Shown piece by piece: positions 14,502 to 23,565 of a stretch of 64,000 nt of DNA. A model generated the notes under the pieces. That model was not told where the DNA came from. It made no database searches and saw only the letters and a program-made list of their open reading frames with translations. Origin of the DNA: Rhizobium sp. ICMP 5592. GTDB taxonomy: Bacteria; Pseudomonadota; Alphaproteobacteria; Rhizobiales; Rhizobiaceae. A program made the translations under genes and the position numbers. The stretch spans positions 513,977 to 577,976 of the forward strand of contig NZ_QSNT01000003.1 of NCBI RefSeq assembly GCF_009498525.1, read 5' to 3'. Position 1 is the first letter of the stretch. The number at the start of each line of letters is the position of its first letter.

Positions 14502-16238
14502 TCAGCCTTCCGATGTCCATAGGTCGGGACAGGCTTTCGCCGACACGGCATCTGCTCTGGGCACGAAAGCCTTGTCGATGGCATAGAGTTTGGCAAAGGG
14601 TGTGTCGGCGGCAAGCCGAAGGCCGGGCGGAATGCTCTCGCCGCCATATTGGTCGGGCATATCGGCGTTGACGACAAGAACGAAGTCGAAGCGCTGCCGC
14701 CAATTGGCGAGATAGGGCGCGACGGCGCTGAACACCTTCAATTCGGCCGGGCAATTCAACAGGCCGATGGAAAAGAGATTGCCCTCCGGCACGGCAATAT
14801 CCTTCCACGGCGGCAGTACGGTGAGCGGTTGCTTGCCCGCGGCGGTAAAGATCGTCGGCACGAAGGCGTGAGCATAGGGGACCGCCAGCGTCGGCAGATG
14901 CCGGAACGTATCCTCATTCCAGGCATAGTAGCGCTGAGCGAGCCCGAGCGGCATGTCCTTCGGCTTATGAGTCATCGGCAGGATCGCCGAGCCCTCCGGA
15001 ACGGCGTCAAGGACGGTGCGGATATTGGCGACATCCGCCTGCCCATGCCACCAGTTGACCCCGATCCAGGCCGTCCTGCCAAGCACCACGCCAGTAAGTA
15101 CCATCGCCAGGATGAAGGCCCCCCGGCGCGGTAGCCGAGGTAGCGGGCAGATCATGGCCATCGCCGCCAGCGCCGCCATGATCGGAAAGCGCCAGCTGAT
15201 CCAGCCGGTGCCCATGGCATGGCGCGGCGAGATGCAGGCGAGGATCAACAGCCCGACGACCGTGACGGCAAGCCCCGCATGCAGCTTCAACAGGCGCGTA
15301 CGCACTGCATTGGTACAGACGAGCACCAGCGGGATCAGCAACAGCGGTATCAGCAACAGCATATCCACCAGCCCCGTATAGGTCCAGATCGCCGAAATGA
15401 GATTGGCCAGTATCAGGCCCGGCGCATCGTTCCATGCCGCGCCGAGGCGGGTATCGCCGCTGTCGGGCAGTACCGGCGCATAAAGAAACAGGCAGATTGC
15501 CGGCAGCGTGCAGGCGAGCATCGCCACGGCCAGCCGGAGGCACAGGCGAATAAAAGCACGCGGCGACTTCAGGGCGGCCATCGTCGGCGAAAACTCGAGG
15601 CCGCAGACGAGCGCCATATAGAAGCCGAGCGAGAAGATATGCATGACGGTCAGCAACAGGCCGGCGACGGCACGCCAGACAAACAGCACCGCCCGGCTCT
15701 TGCGCTGCAGCGCATGGTCGATCGTTGCGAAGAACAGCGCCATGCCCAGACCGATCTGGAAATTGATGAAGCCGCCGATCAGCGTTGCGCACCAGGCGAA
15801 ATAGAGGATGGCAATCTGCCAATAATAGGCGCCGCCGAACAGGCGGCGATGCAGGGCGATGGCGCCGAGCGGCGGCAGCACGATCGCCAGGAACAACAGG
15901 CTGCGCGCCAAAAGCGGCACGCCGACCAACGGCCCCAGCCAATAGGCCGCGAGATCGATGCCGACATTGGTGAAAGTCCGGTTCCAGTCGAGCGCATAGA
16001 TCCGGTCGAACGGCGGTTCGGCTATGCCGCCGGCAAGCAGCCACATGCGGGCATAGTGGTTCGGATAGTCCAGGAGCGGCGGAAACTGGAAGGCGGCGAC
16101 GAAGATGGCGACGAAGACGACGAAGGCGGCAATGGCGAAGCCCGGACGCTGCCGGACGATCGCGCCCTCCGGAACGGCCGCGGCTTCGACCGGGATTACC
16201 GGCTCGACCGGAGACAGGTTAGCGGACGAATGCGGCAT
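14502..16238 (-). CDS. Polytopic membrane protein, possible GT-C glycosyltransferase
   Basis: The protein has 578 residues with about 10-11 predicted membrane helices between residues 30 and 390 and a C-terminal soluble domain of about 180 residues on the outer face. The first outer loop contains DYPNHYARMW and a conserved Asp, the position where GT-C enzymes keep their catalytic acid, so transfer of sugars from polyprenyl phosphate is plausible but not shown. Its start shares one base with the stop of the upstream GtrB-like gene, so the two are coupled. That fits a gtr-type system that decorates lipopolysaccharide or another cell-surface glycan. No closer name can be given. Confidence 0.62.
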   Translation of the reverse strand: MPHSSANLSPVEPVIPVEAAAVPEGAIVRQRPGFAIAAFVVFVAIFVAAFQFPPLLDYPNHYARMWLLAGGIAEPPFDRIYALDWNRTFTNVGIDLAAYWLGPLVGVPLLARSLLFLAIVLPPLGAIALHRRLFGGAYYWQIAILYFAWCATLIGGFINFQIGLGMALFFATIDHALQRKSRAVLFVWRAVAGLLLTVMHIFSLGFYMALVCGLEFSPTMAALKSPRAFIRLCLRLAVAMLACTLPAICLFLYAPVLPDSGDTRLGAAWNDAPGLILANLISAIWTYTGLVDMLLLIPLLLIPLVLVCTNAVRTRLLKLHAGLAVTVVGLLILACISPRHAMGTGWISWRFPIMAALAAMAMICPLPRLPRRGAFILAMVLTGVVLGRTAWIGVNWWHGQADVANIRTVLDAVPEGSAILPMTHKPKDMPLGLAQRYYAWNEDTFRHLPTLAVPYAHAFVPTIFTAAGKQPLTVLPPWKDIAVPEGNLFSIGLLNCPAELKVFSAVAPYLANWRQRFDFVLVVNADMPDQYGGESIPPGLRLAADTPFAKLYAIDKAFVPRADAVSAKACPDLWTSEG

Positions 16239-17080
16239 CAGCGGGTTGCCCTCACCCGGCTGCTATCCTCTTCCGCCTCTCCTTCATCCGCGAGGAGGCG
16301 TTCAAGCTCGCGGCGCTTGCCGGCTGCGTTCAGTTCGGCGAAATCGCCGGTGATTTCGATGGATCGGCCGCCCTGAGCCAGGCTCTCGATCATGAACATC
16401 GGCCGCCGTTTGTTTTCCTGAACCAGCCGGCCGATATATTCGCCGATGATGCCGATGCAGATCAGCTGGATGGCGCTGAAGGCGGTGATCGCGGCCATGA
16501 TGCTGGACCAGCCGATGATCGTTTCACCCTCGATCCAGCGCACCACCGTATAGATCAAAAGCAAGATCGCGCAGGCGGCGGAGACCATGCCGAGCCAGGT
16601 GCTGATGCGCAGCGGCACGGTGGAGAAACTGGTGACGGCGTCGATGGCGAAATTGACCATCTTGCGCAGCGGATATTTGGTCGTGCCGGCAAAGCGGGCG
16701 TCGCGCTCATAGGGCAGCGCCACCTGCCGTCCGCCGATCCAGCTCACCATGCCGCGAATGAAACGGTCGCGCTCCGGCATCGCCAGCAGGATTACGTTGA
16801 CGCGCTCTCGGTTCATGGCCTTCAGCGTCCCGGTCTTCTTCACTGAAACACTGCTGTTGCGTAGCAACGCCATGATGTCATCGAAGGAAGCCTTTTCGAA
16901 GCTCTTCACCTCATCAACGCCCTTTTCGATCAGGGCGGCCTTCATGATTAACTCGAAAGCATCCTGAAGGATAACCAGCGCGGCTGACGTAGAATACTTG
17001 TTGTCGGAGTATAGAAGGACGCGCGCCTGATCATAGAGTGTTCGCGCAACAAGCAAGCTTTGTAGAACTTCGGCTTTCAT
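16238..17080 (-). CDS. Chimeric gene: helical N-terminus fused to the C-terminal half of a GtrB-like glycosyltransferase
   Basis: The gene encodes 280 residues in two unlike parts. Residues 1 to about 93 are helical, charged and without membrane segments (LVARTLYDQARVLLYSD; KSFEKASFDDIMALL; GTLKAMNRERV); they resemble HEPN-like helical proteins and not any glycosyltransferase. From about residue 97 (LLAMPERDRFIRGMVSWIG) the sequence is that of the second half of polyprenyl-phosphate glycosyltransferases (GtrB/DPM1-like), with GTTKYPLRKM and two membrane helices at about 163-183 and 195-218. The Rossmann half with the DXD motif is missing, so it should be inactive as a transferase. The junction is near base 16795. 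A tRNA-Gln gene lies 166 bases upstream. It looks like a deletion fusion; whether it is expressed is unknown. Confidence 0.7.
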   Translation of the reverse strand: MKAEVLQSLLVARTLYDQARVLLYSDNKYSTSAALVILQDAFELIMKAALIEKGVDEVKSFEKASFDDIMALLRNSSVSVKKTGTLKAMNRERVNVILLAMPERDRFIRGMVSWIGGRQVALPYERDARFAGTTKYPLRKMVNFAIDAVTSFSTVPLRISTWLGMVSAACAILLLIYTVVRWIEGETIIGWSSIMAAITAFSAIQLICIGIIGEYIGRLVQENKRRPMFMIESLAQGGRSIEITGDFAELNAAGKRRELERLLADEGEAEEDSSRVRATR

Positions 17081-17246
17081 CCTATCCCCTTAGAATCGCG
17101 TATCCCTAATTTTGCAGGTGGGATGGGGTGAATGCAATTCAGGAAGTAGGCCAACGCTGTGGATTCCATATGGACTATCCACAAGACTACAACACCAGGG
17201 CTTCGCTAATACTTGCTAATTGCTGATTAAATTGAAAAACAAACAA

Positions 17247-17320
17247 TGGCTGGGGCGCCTGGATTCGAACCAGGGATGGCGGTACCAAAAACCACTGCCT
17301 TACCGCTTGGCTACGCCCCA
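17247..17320 (-). tRNA. tRNA-Gln (TTG)
   Basis: The minus-strand cloverleaf has acceptor TGGGGCG/CGCCCCA, D arm GTAGCCAAGCGGTAAGGC, anticodon loop TTTTGGT with anticodon TTG, T arm CCTGG-TTCGAAT-CCAGG, discriminator G and encoded CCA (17247-17249). It is 74 bases long with CCA. It sits between the chimeric gene and the cupin gene. Confidence 0.97.
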
Positions 17321-17478
17321 CCAGAGTGAGATGGCGACGATCCGCGCCAAATCACCGCCTGATTAGCAAAGGTCGCATCCGCTCACAATCATTAAGTTAT
17401 AGGTGAGCGCATATTTTTATCCGCTTCCCAAGCGGCTATGCTAGGTCTTGTCATCCCCAAATCCCGTCAGGAGATGCA

Positions 17479-17781
17479 ATGAGCCAGTATCGTGCCCACC
17501 CGCCCGCGGTCCCCACCGTGCTTGTCGACGATGATGTCGTGCGGATTACCCGCTGGGATTTCGAGCCGGGCGCCGATACCGGCCATCATGTCCATGGCCT
17601 CGGCTATGTCGTGGTGCCGATGACCGATTGCCAGTTCCTGCTCGAGGAGCCGAACGGAGAGCGGCGCGTCGACATCGCCAAGGGCGCGGCCTACCGGCGG
17701 GAAGCCGGCGTCGAGCATAATGTCGTCAATGCCGGCGCCGAGCCGATGTCCTTCATAGAGGTCGAATACAAGCGATCATGA
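17479..17781 (+). CDS. Small cupin-domain protein
   Basis: This 100-residue protein is one cupin barrel. The metal-binding motif 1 is GADTGHHVHGLGYVVVPMTD (two His in HHVH and no Glu at the usual place) and motif 2 is GVEHNVVNAG. The function is unknown; single-domain cupins are often sugar isomerases or small dioxygenases. ATG 17479 follows AGGAGATGCA at about 17469. Its last 4 bases overlap the start of the MBL hydrolase gene, so the two are translationally coupled and probably act together. Confidence 0.85.
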   Translation: MSQYRAHPPAVPTVLVDDDVVRITRWDFEPGADTGHHVHGLGYVVVPMTDCQFLLEEPNGERRVDIAKGAAYRREAGVEHNVVNAGAEPMSFIEVEYKRS

Positions 17782-18686
17782 GCAATCCAGACTTCGACCT
17801 TGCCTTCGAGGCCGCCTATGGCCGCGCCGTGCCGGTTGCGCCCGGCATCGAGCGGATGACGGTCAACAATCCCAGCGCGTTTACCTTTCACGGCACCAAC
17901 AGCTATATCGTCGGCGGCTCGTCCGTGGCGGTCATCGATCCCGGTCCGGAGAATGAAGAGCATTTTGCCGCGCTGATGGCGGCGCTGAAGGGGCGCGAGG
18001 TCACGCATATCTTCGTCAGCCATACGCATCGCGACCACTCGCCGCTCGCAAAACGGCTGAAGGAGGCGACCGGTGCGCTGACGGTCGGCCAGGGGCCGCA
18101 TCGGGCCGCACGGCCCTTGCATGAAGGCGAGGTCAATCCTTTCGCCGAGAGCTCGGACATGGATTTTCGGCCGGATATCACGCTTGACGATGGCGAAAGC
18201 GTCTCGGGGGACGGTTGGCAGCTGACCGCGCTTCTGACGCCCGGCCACACGGCCAACCACGCCTGTTTTGCGCTGGAGGGCAGCGGCATCGTCTTTTCCG
18301 CCGACCATGTCATGGCCTGGGCAACGACGATCGTAGCACCACCGGATGGCTCCATGGCCGACTACATGGCCTCGCTCGAGCGGCTGCTTGCCCGCGACGA
18401 CCGCCTGTTTTTCCCCGGCCATGGCGGCCCGGTGAAAGAGCCCGCCTCCTTCATGCGTGGGCTCAGGACCCACCGACGCATGCGCGAGCGCGCCGTGCTG
18501 GAGCGCATCAAGGCCGGCGACCGGTTGATCCCCGACATGGTGAAGGCCATCTACCGCGACACGGACCCGCGCCTGCATGGCGCCGCCGCCCTGTCGGTGC
18601 TGGCGCATCTGGAGGATCTGGTGGAAAAGGGTCAGGTGCTGACGGACGGGCCGCCGGCGCTGCTCGGGGCTTACAGGCCCGCCTAA
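17778..18686 (+). CDS. MBL-fold metallohydrolase, LACTB2-like
   Basis: The protein has 302 residues with a metallo-beta-lactamase fold. Metal-ligand motifs are seen in order: SHTHRDHS (about residues 80-87), TPGHTANHACF, FSADHVM and FFPGHGG. The last 70 residues (RTHRRMRERAVLERI...) form the winged-helix-like C-terminal extension seen in LACTB2-type hydrolases and related RNases. The substrate is unknown. It overlaps the cupin gene by 4 bases (ATGA) and converges on the DUF1499 gene, whose stop lies 5 bases away. Confidence 0.88.
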   Translation: MSNPDFDLAFEAAYGRAVPVAPGIERMTVNNPSAFTFHGTNSYIVGGSSVAVIDPGPENEEHFAALMAALKGREVTHIFVSHTHRDHSPLAKRLKEATGALTVGQGPHRAARPLHEGEVNPFAESSDMDFRPDITLDDGESVSGDGWQLTALLTPGHTANHACFALEGSGIVFSADHVMAWATTIVAPPDGSMADYMASLERLLARDDRLFFPGHGGPVKEPASFMRGLRTHRRMRERAVLERIKAGDRLIPDMVKAIYRDTDPRLHGAAALSVLAHLEDLVEKGQVLTDGPPALLGAYRPA

Positions 18687-18691
18687 ACAGG

Positions 18692-19624
18692 TCAGCTTCC
18701 GGCAATACCCAGGAGCTCGGCGTCCAGCGCCTTCAAATAGCTTTCGGCGATATCGGCACTGATGCCGAGATCGTCCTGACCGTAGCGCGATGCGACGCGG
18801 ACATCGACCAGCGTCGTCTCCGCCTCCTCGCGCAGGCGGATCAGCACGTCGAAAGGCAGGCCGAAAATGCGGGTGCGGGTCTGCCCCTGCAGGATGACAT
18901 CGGTGTTCTGGCGGATGAGGTCCGCCACGCCGTCGCGATAGGGGCGCGGCGTCGGCACCGGGATGATATCGGGCATGTCGGTGACGGCACTGTCGTCCGC
19001 CGTCGGGCTGGGGCGTTGCCGGGGCGTGCGCCGGCGCGGTCTTTGATCGCCGTTCGGATCAACCAAGTCGGTGCCTTCAACCTTGACGATGGTGATGTGA
19101 TTGTCGCCGGCGACCTTGCGCACGGCTTCGAGCACGCGGTCGGAGGCGCCCTCATAGCGGCGGCTGGTGAGCGCCGGATAGGCGACATTCTGCGCCTCGC
19201 GATCCCCCGACGTCACGAGCCGCCTTGCCGGCAGCCAGAGTTGCTTCGCCTCCGGCGTCGCCAGCCATTCCGGAGCGTCGACGAGATCGGTGGACACATC
19301 GTAGATCGCCGGCCGGCTCCAGTAGCGCTCGACGCCGACGCCGACGATCGCCAGCGGCAGAGCGGCATAGATCAGCGCCTTGACGGCCGAAACGCCGCCG
19401 AGCGCCGCCATCCGCCAGAGCTGCGTCAGGCCGATGACCGCAAGCAGCACGGCAAGGGCCGCAAAACCGGCCGAAACCAGCAGCAGCAGAACGAAATAGG
19501 GTGTCTCCAGCGGCCCGAAGCGATGGCCGATCAGGATCACCCCGCACAGCACCAGCGCAAAGGAAGCAATCAGGCGCGCGGCGCGGGCGGCATGCGAAAC
19601 TGGACGGTCGAAGCGAATGGTCAT
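18692..19624 (-). CDS. DUF1499 membrane protein
   Basis: The protein is about 310 residues. Three membrane helices occupy roughly residues 15-100, followed by a soluble DUF1499 domain that starts at about AIYDVSTDLVDAPEWL and ends with DVRVASRYGQDDLGISADIAESYLKALDAELL. A low-complexity Arg/Pro-rich insert (RPRRRTPRQRPSPT) lies inside it. The function of DUF1499 is not known. The ATG at 19624 (MTIRFDRP) gives the family's usual N-terminus; earlier in-frame ATGs at 19687 and 19777 exist with no better ribosome site. Confidence 0.75.
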   Translation of the reverse strand: MTIRFDRPVSHAARAARLIASFALVLCGVILIGHRFGPLETPYFVLLLLVSAGFAALAVLLAVIGLTQLWRMAALGGVSAVKALIYAALPLAIVGVGVERYWSRPAIYDVSTDLVDAPEWLATPEAKQLWLPARRLVTSGDREAQNVAYPALTSRRYEGASDRVLEAVRKVAGDNHITIVKVEGTDLVDPNGDQRPRRRTPRQRPSPTADDSAVTDMPDIIPVPTPRPYRDGVADLIRQNTDVILQGQTRTRIFGLPFDVLIRLREEAETTLVDVRVASRYGQDDLGISADIAESYLKALDAELLGIAGS

Positions 19625-19858
19625 CAAGGGCTCGTCGGCGCGTCGGATCGGAAAGCGGGTGAACCGAATCCCCAGGGTTGATCCCATGTTTAGAGCAAGA
19701 AACGGCGAAAATAAATCGGATGTCGCGGCACGGATAAACAAGCCTCGACGGCAAGCCGATTGGGTCTCGCCTAGCACAAAAGCGTGAGTACTTGCTTAAA
19801 TTCCGAAAAAAGGCCATGATTTTCGTGTTTTACCGTGGCTATGAAAGGACTTGAGGAG

Positions 19859-20284
19859 ATGGGAACGAAGCGATCGCCCGACATCGCCGCCAAGCCGTCG
19901 CCCGCAGCGGCTGGCCCGGCCACCGATTTCAGCGAACCTGCCCTGCCGCTCGAGCTGCTGGAACTGGAGCTTTCGCTCGATGGTTTTTCCGGCGGCGAAG
20001 CGGGATTTTGCGAAGCGGTGCGAACCGCCGCCAGAGCTGTGGGCGGCGAACTCCTGTTCGATCTTCCAGCCACCGGATTGATATCGGAATACCGCCGGCT
20101 GGCCGTTCTGTGGATCCCGGAGGGCGGAGAGAAGATGCGTATCATCTTCGCGGCGCTCGACCTGGACGGCGCGGAAATTCGCGTTCTGGAGCCGAGCGAA
20201 GAAACCGAGCATCTGCTCAGCTTCACTGACGCCTTCGTCGATCTGCTGCAACGCCTGCCGGAAAGGCTGGACGACGCGGCTTAG
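19859..20284 (+). CDS. Acidic hypothetical protein
   Basis: The predicted protein has 141 residues, is acidic and rich in Leu and Glu, with no signal or membrane segment. It begins with a Pro/Ala-rich tail and then alternates strands and helices (LELLELELSLDGFSGGEAGF; RRLAVLWIPEGGEKMRIIFAALDLDGAEIRVLEPSEET). I do not recognise the family. ATG 19859 has AAAGGA about 10 bases upstream; GTG 19835 and ATG 19841 are alternatives. A longer reading frame on the opposite strand over the same bases looks like a shadow because of its Arg/Gln-rich composition. Confidence 0.55.
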   Translation: MGTKRSPDIAAKPSPAAAGPATDFSEPALPLELLELELSLDGFSGGEAGFCEAVRTAARAVGGELLFDLPATGLISEYRRLAVLWIPEGGEKMRIIFAALDLDGAEIRVLEPSEETEHLLSFTDAFVDLLQRLPERLDDAA

Positions 20285-20433
20285 AGGTTCTATCTCTTTG
20301 TTTTTACGCAATTCCGCACGGAAAACGCAGCACATTTTTCCTAGAGTTGCTTTCACCGTGCGACAGCCCTTTCGCAGCCTGCCGCGCGGCATTATGATCT
20401 CAGCCTGCACATCTCAATCCAGGACATAGAGTC

Positions 20434-20706
20434 ATGCGTATTTCTCCGGCACTCCTCCTCATAGCAACGGGCTTGCTTCTATCCGGCTGCCAGACGGCAG
20501 AGGAGATCCGAGCGGCGGACCAGTCGAGATGCAGCGGCTACGGCTTCAGGCCCGGCACACAGAATTTCGCGAATTGCATGATGAACCAGGATCTGAGCCG
20601 CCGCGCCGACCAGCGCGCCTTCATGGAAAGCAATGACGATTTCTTCTGGGGACCGCCCTACGTCATCGGGCCGCGCTATTATCATCATCGCGGCTACTGG
20701 CGTTGA
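20434..20706 (+). CDS. Very small lipoprotein
   Basis: This 90-residue precursor has a lipoprotein signal (MRISPALLLIATGLLLSGC) with lipobox LSGC. The mature part has two further Cys (RCSGYGF, NCMMNQ) in a short pattern C-x-x-x-GF-x-P-G-T-x-x-F-x-x-C that recurs in small envelope lipoproteins of alphaproteobacteria, and a tail rich in Tyr, His and Pro. The function is unknown. It converges on ppdK, whose stop lies 11 bases away. Confidence 0.72.
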   Translation: MRISPALLLIATGLLLSGCQTAEEIRAADQSRCSGYGFRPGTQNFANCMMNQDLSRRADQRAFMESNDDFFWGPPYVIGPRYYHHRGYWR

Positions 20707-20717
20707 TCGCGTAAGCG

Positions 20718-23384
20718 TCAGATCCTGGCCTTGATGGCGGCCTGAGCCGCCGCGAGTCTCGCGATCGGCACGCGGAAGGGCGAGCAGGACACATAATCCA
20801 GCCCGATTTCCTCGCAGAAATGGATCGATGCGGGATCGCCGCCGTGTTCGCCGCAGATGCCAAGCTTCATGTCGTTGCGGGTGCGGCGGCCGCGCTCGGT
20901 GGCGATGCGGATCAGCTCCCCCACCCCATCGAAATCCAGCGAGATGAAGGGATCGTGCTCGATGATGCCCTTGCGCTGATAGGTCGGGATGAAAGCGGCG
21001 GCATCATCGCGCGACATGCCGAAGGTGGTCTGCGTCAAATCGTTGGTGCCGAAGGAAAAGAACTCGGCCGCCTCGGCAATGATATGGGCGCGAAGGGCGG
21101 CGCGCGGCAGCTCTATCATCGTGCCGACGAGATAATCGATCTTCATCCGGGCTTCGGTCATGACGGCGCCCGCAACCTCGTCAATGCACGCCTTGACGTA
21201 ATCGAGCTCGGACCGCAGGCCGACCAGCGGCACCATGATTTCCGGAACCACCGCCGCACCCGTCTCCTTCGCGGCGGAGACCGCCGCCTCGAAGATGGCG
21301 CGAGCCTGCATCTCGACGATTTCAGGATAGGAAATCGCCAGGCGGCAGCCGCGATGGCCGAGCATGGGGTTGAACTCATGCAGCGCGTCGACCCGTTGGC
21401 GCAGGATGGTCGGCTCCATGCCCATGATGCCGGCGACCTCGGCGATCTCCTCGTCCGTCTTCGGCAGGAACTCATGTAGCGGCGGATCGAGCAGGCGGAT
21501 GGTCACCGGCAGACCGTGCATGATGGTGAACAGGCCAGTGAAATCGAGCCGCTGCATCGGCAGGAGCTTGGCAAGCGCGGCGCGGCGCCCCTCCTCGCCT
21601 TCCGCAAGGATCATCTCGCGCATCACATGGATGCGGTCGCCTTCGAAGAACATATGCTCCGTGCGGCAAAGACCGATACCTTCGGCGCCGAAGGAGCGGG
21701 CGGCGCGGGCATCCGCCGGCGTATCGGCATTGGTCCGCACTGTCATGCGCCGTGAGCGGTCGGCCCACTCCATGATGCGGCCGAAATCGCCGGAAAGTTC
21801 CGGCTGGATCATCGGTACCTCGCCCTTCAGCACCTGGCCGGCGGAACCGTCGATAGTGATGATGTCGCCCTTCTTCAGGGTAATGCCGATGCCGATCAGC
21901 TTTTCGTTGCGCAGGTCGAGGCGCATGGTGCCGGCGCCGACGACGCAGGGCAGGCCCATGCCGCGGGCCACAACCGCCGCATGGCTGGTCATGCCGCCGC
22001 GCGTGGTGAGGATCCCCTCGGCGGCATGCATGCCGTGAATATCCTCCGGGCTGGTCTCGATACGCACGAGGATGACCTTACGGCCCTCCTCCTCGGCGAC
22101 GATCGCCTCCTCGGCGGTGAAGACGATCTCGCCGGTGGCCGCCCCTGGAGACGCCGGAAGGCCGGAGCCGATGACCTCGCGACGAACGCGCGGGTCGATG
22201 GTCGGATGCAGGAGTTGATCAAGCGTCGAGGGCTCGATGCGCGCGACGGCCTCGTCCTCGGTGATCACGCCCTCGTCGACCATATCGACCGCCACCTTCA
22301 TTGCCGCCTTGGTGGTGCGCTTGCCGGCGCGGGTCTGCAACATCCAGAGCTTGCCGCGCTCGATGGTGAATTCCAGATCCTGCATGTCGCGGTAATGCGT
22401 TTCGAGCTGGGTACAGATGCGGCGGAATTCGGCAAAGGCCTCCGGCATCAGCTTTTCCATCGACGGCCGGTCGTAGCCGGAAGCGATGCGGGCAGCCTCG
22501 GTGATGCTCTGCGGCGTGCGAATGCCGGCGACGACATCCTCACCCTGCGCATTGACGAGGAATTCGCCGTAAAGCTCCTTCTCGCCGGTCGAGGGATTGC
22601 GGGTGAAGGCGACGCCGGTTGCCGACGAATTACCGAGATTGCCGAAGACCATGGCCTGGATATTGACCGCGGTGCCCCAGGCTTCCGGAATATTGTGCAG
22701 ATGGCGATAGGTGACGGCGCGCGGGTTCATCCAGCTGGAAAAGACGGCGCTGACCGCCCCCCAGAGTTGCACTTCCGGCTCCTGCGGGAAGGCCTCGCCG
22801 AGTTCCTCTTCGATGACTGTCTTGTAGAGCGACACGACATGCTGCCATTCGACAGCGGAAAGATCGGTATCGAACTCATGGCCGAGGCGCGCCTTCTCGT
22901 CCTCCAGGATCTCCTCGAAGACCTCGTTGTCGAGACCCATGACGACATCGGCATACATCTGGATGAAGCGGCGGTAGCTGTCCCAGGCAAAGCGGGCATC
23001 GCCGGCATCATGTCCGAGCGCCTGCACCGTGGCGTCGTTAAGGCCGAGATTGAGGACGGTATCCATCATGCCGGGCATGGAGGCGCGCCCGCCGGAGCGC
23101 ACGGAGACCAGCAGCGGCTGCGCGGTATCGCCGAACTTGCGCCCGGTGATCGCTTCCATCTGCCTCAGCCCCTGCATGACCTGTGGCTTCAGCGCATCGG
23201 GAACGTTGCGACCATTCTTGTAATAGAAAGAGCAGGCCTCGCTGACGATCGTCAGGCCGGGCGGAACTGGCAGGCCAAGACTGCACATTTCGGCAAGATT
23301 AGCACCCTTCCCCCCGAGCCGCTCATAATCCTTAGCGCGACCCTCGGCCCTACCATCGCCGAATGTATAAACCCACTTGGTCAT
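20718..23384 (-). CDS. ppdK: Pyruvate, phosphate dikinase
   Basis: PpdK interconverts pyruvate + ATP + phosphate and PEP + AMP + diphosphate, serving gluconeogenesis or glycolysis. The 888-residue protein has the family length and layout: N-terminal ATP-grasp nucleotide domain (GGKGANLAEM; SVRSGGRASMPGMMDTVLNLG), central phospho-His domain with TRGGMTSHAAVVARGMG (about residues 450-470; the His is the carrier), and C-terminal TIM barrel with GIGLCRTEHMF, GHRGCRLAIS and GICGEHGGDP, which holds the catalytic Cys. It is alone on its strand, with about 180 bases to the divergent higBA operon. No regulatory DUF299 kinase/phosphatase gene is adjacent. Confidence 0.97.
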   Translation of the reverse strand: MTKWVYTFGDGRAEGRAKDYERLGGKGANLAEMCSLGLPVPPGLTIVSEACSFYYKNGRNVPDALKPQVMQGLRQMEAITGRKFGDTAQPLLVSVRSGGRASMPGMMDTVLNLGLNDATVQALGHDAGDARFAWDSYRRFIQMYADVVMGLDNEVFEEILEDEKARLGHEFDTDLSAVEWQHVVSLYKTVIEEELGEAFPQEPEVQLWGAVSAVFSSWMNPRAVTYRHLHNIPEAWGTAVNIQAMVFGNLGNSSATGVAFTRNPSTGEKELYGEFLVNAQGEDVVAGIRTPQSITEAARIASGYDRPSMEKLMPEAFAEFRRICTQLETHYRDMQDLEFTIERGKLWMLQTRAGKRTTKAAMKVAVDMVDEGVITEDEAVARIEPSTLDQLLHPTIDPRVRREVIGSGLPASPGAATGEIVFTAEEAIVAEEEGRKVILVRIETSPEDIHGMHAAEGILTTRGGMTSHAAVVARGMGLPCVVGAGTMRLDLRNEKLIGIGITLKKGDIITIDGSAGQVLKGEVPMIQPELSGDFGRIMEWADRSRRMTVRTNADTPADARAARSFGAEGIGLCRTEHMFFEGDRIHVMREMILAEGEEGRRAALAKLLPMQRLDFTGLFTIMHGLPVTIRLLDPPLHEFLPKTDEEIAEVAGIMGMEPTILRQRVDALHEFNPMLGHRGCRLAISYPEIVEMQARAIFEAAVSAAKETGAAVVPEIMVPLVGLRSELDYVKACIDEVAGAVMTEARMKIDYLVGTMIELPRAALRAHIIAEAAEFFSFGTNDLTQTTFGMSRDDAAAFIPTYQRKGIIEHDPFISLDFDGVGELIRIATERGRRTRNDMKLGICGEHGGDPASIHFCEEIGLDYVSCSPFRVPIARLAAAQAAIKARI

Positions 23385-23531
23385 TTTCCCCCGTCCAACT
23401 CCTCAAGATGAACTTAATTCATTGAGACGGAAATGAAAATCGACAAATGCGGCAAATTGTTGCGCTGCACAATAAATATGGGATCATGGCCATCAAAACC
23501 ATGCCTTCGTAGCAAATTCGTAAAGCGTAAC

Positions 23532-23560
23532 TTGACGCGATACGGAGCATTTACTATCTA
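23532..23560 (+). promoter_or_regulatory. Promoter of higBA, with almost no leader
   Basis: TTGACG (23532-23537), a 17-base spacer, and TATCTA (23555-23560) form a good sigma-70 promoter. The toxin ATG begins 6 bases after the -10, so the transcript would start at or next to the start codon and lack a ribosome site. Confidence 0.55.
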
Positions 23561-23565
23561 AAACC

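Noticed and set aside
19796..20410. 204-codon minus-strand frame over 19859-20284
   Set aside because: Its composition (many Arg and Gln) is less protein-like than the acidic plus-strand frame, and it lacks a ribosome site; the choice is not certain.
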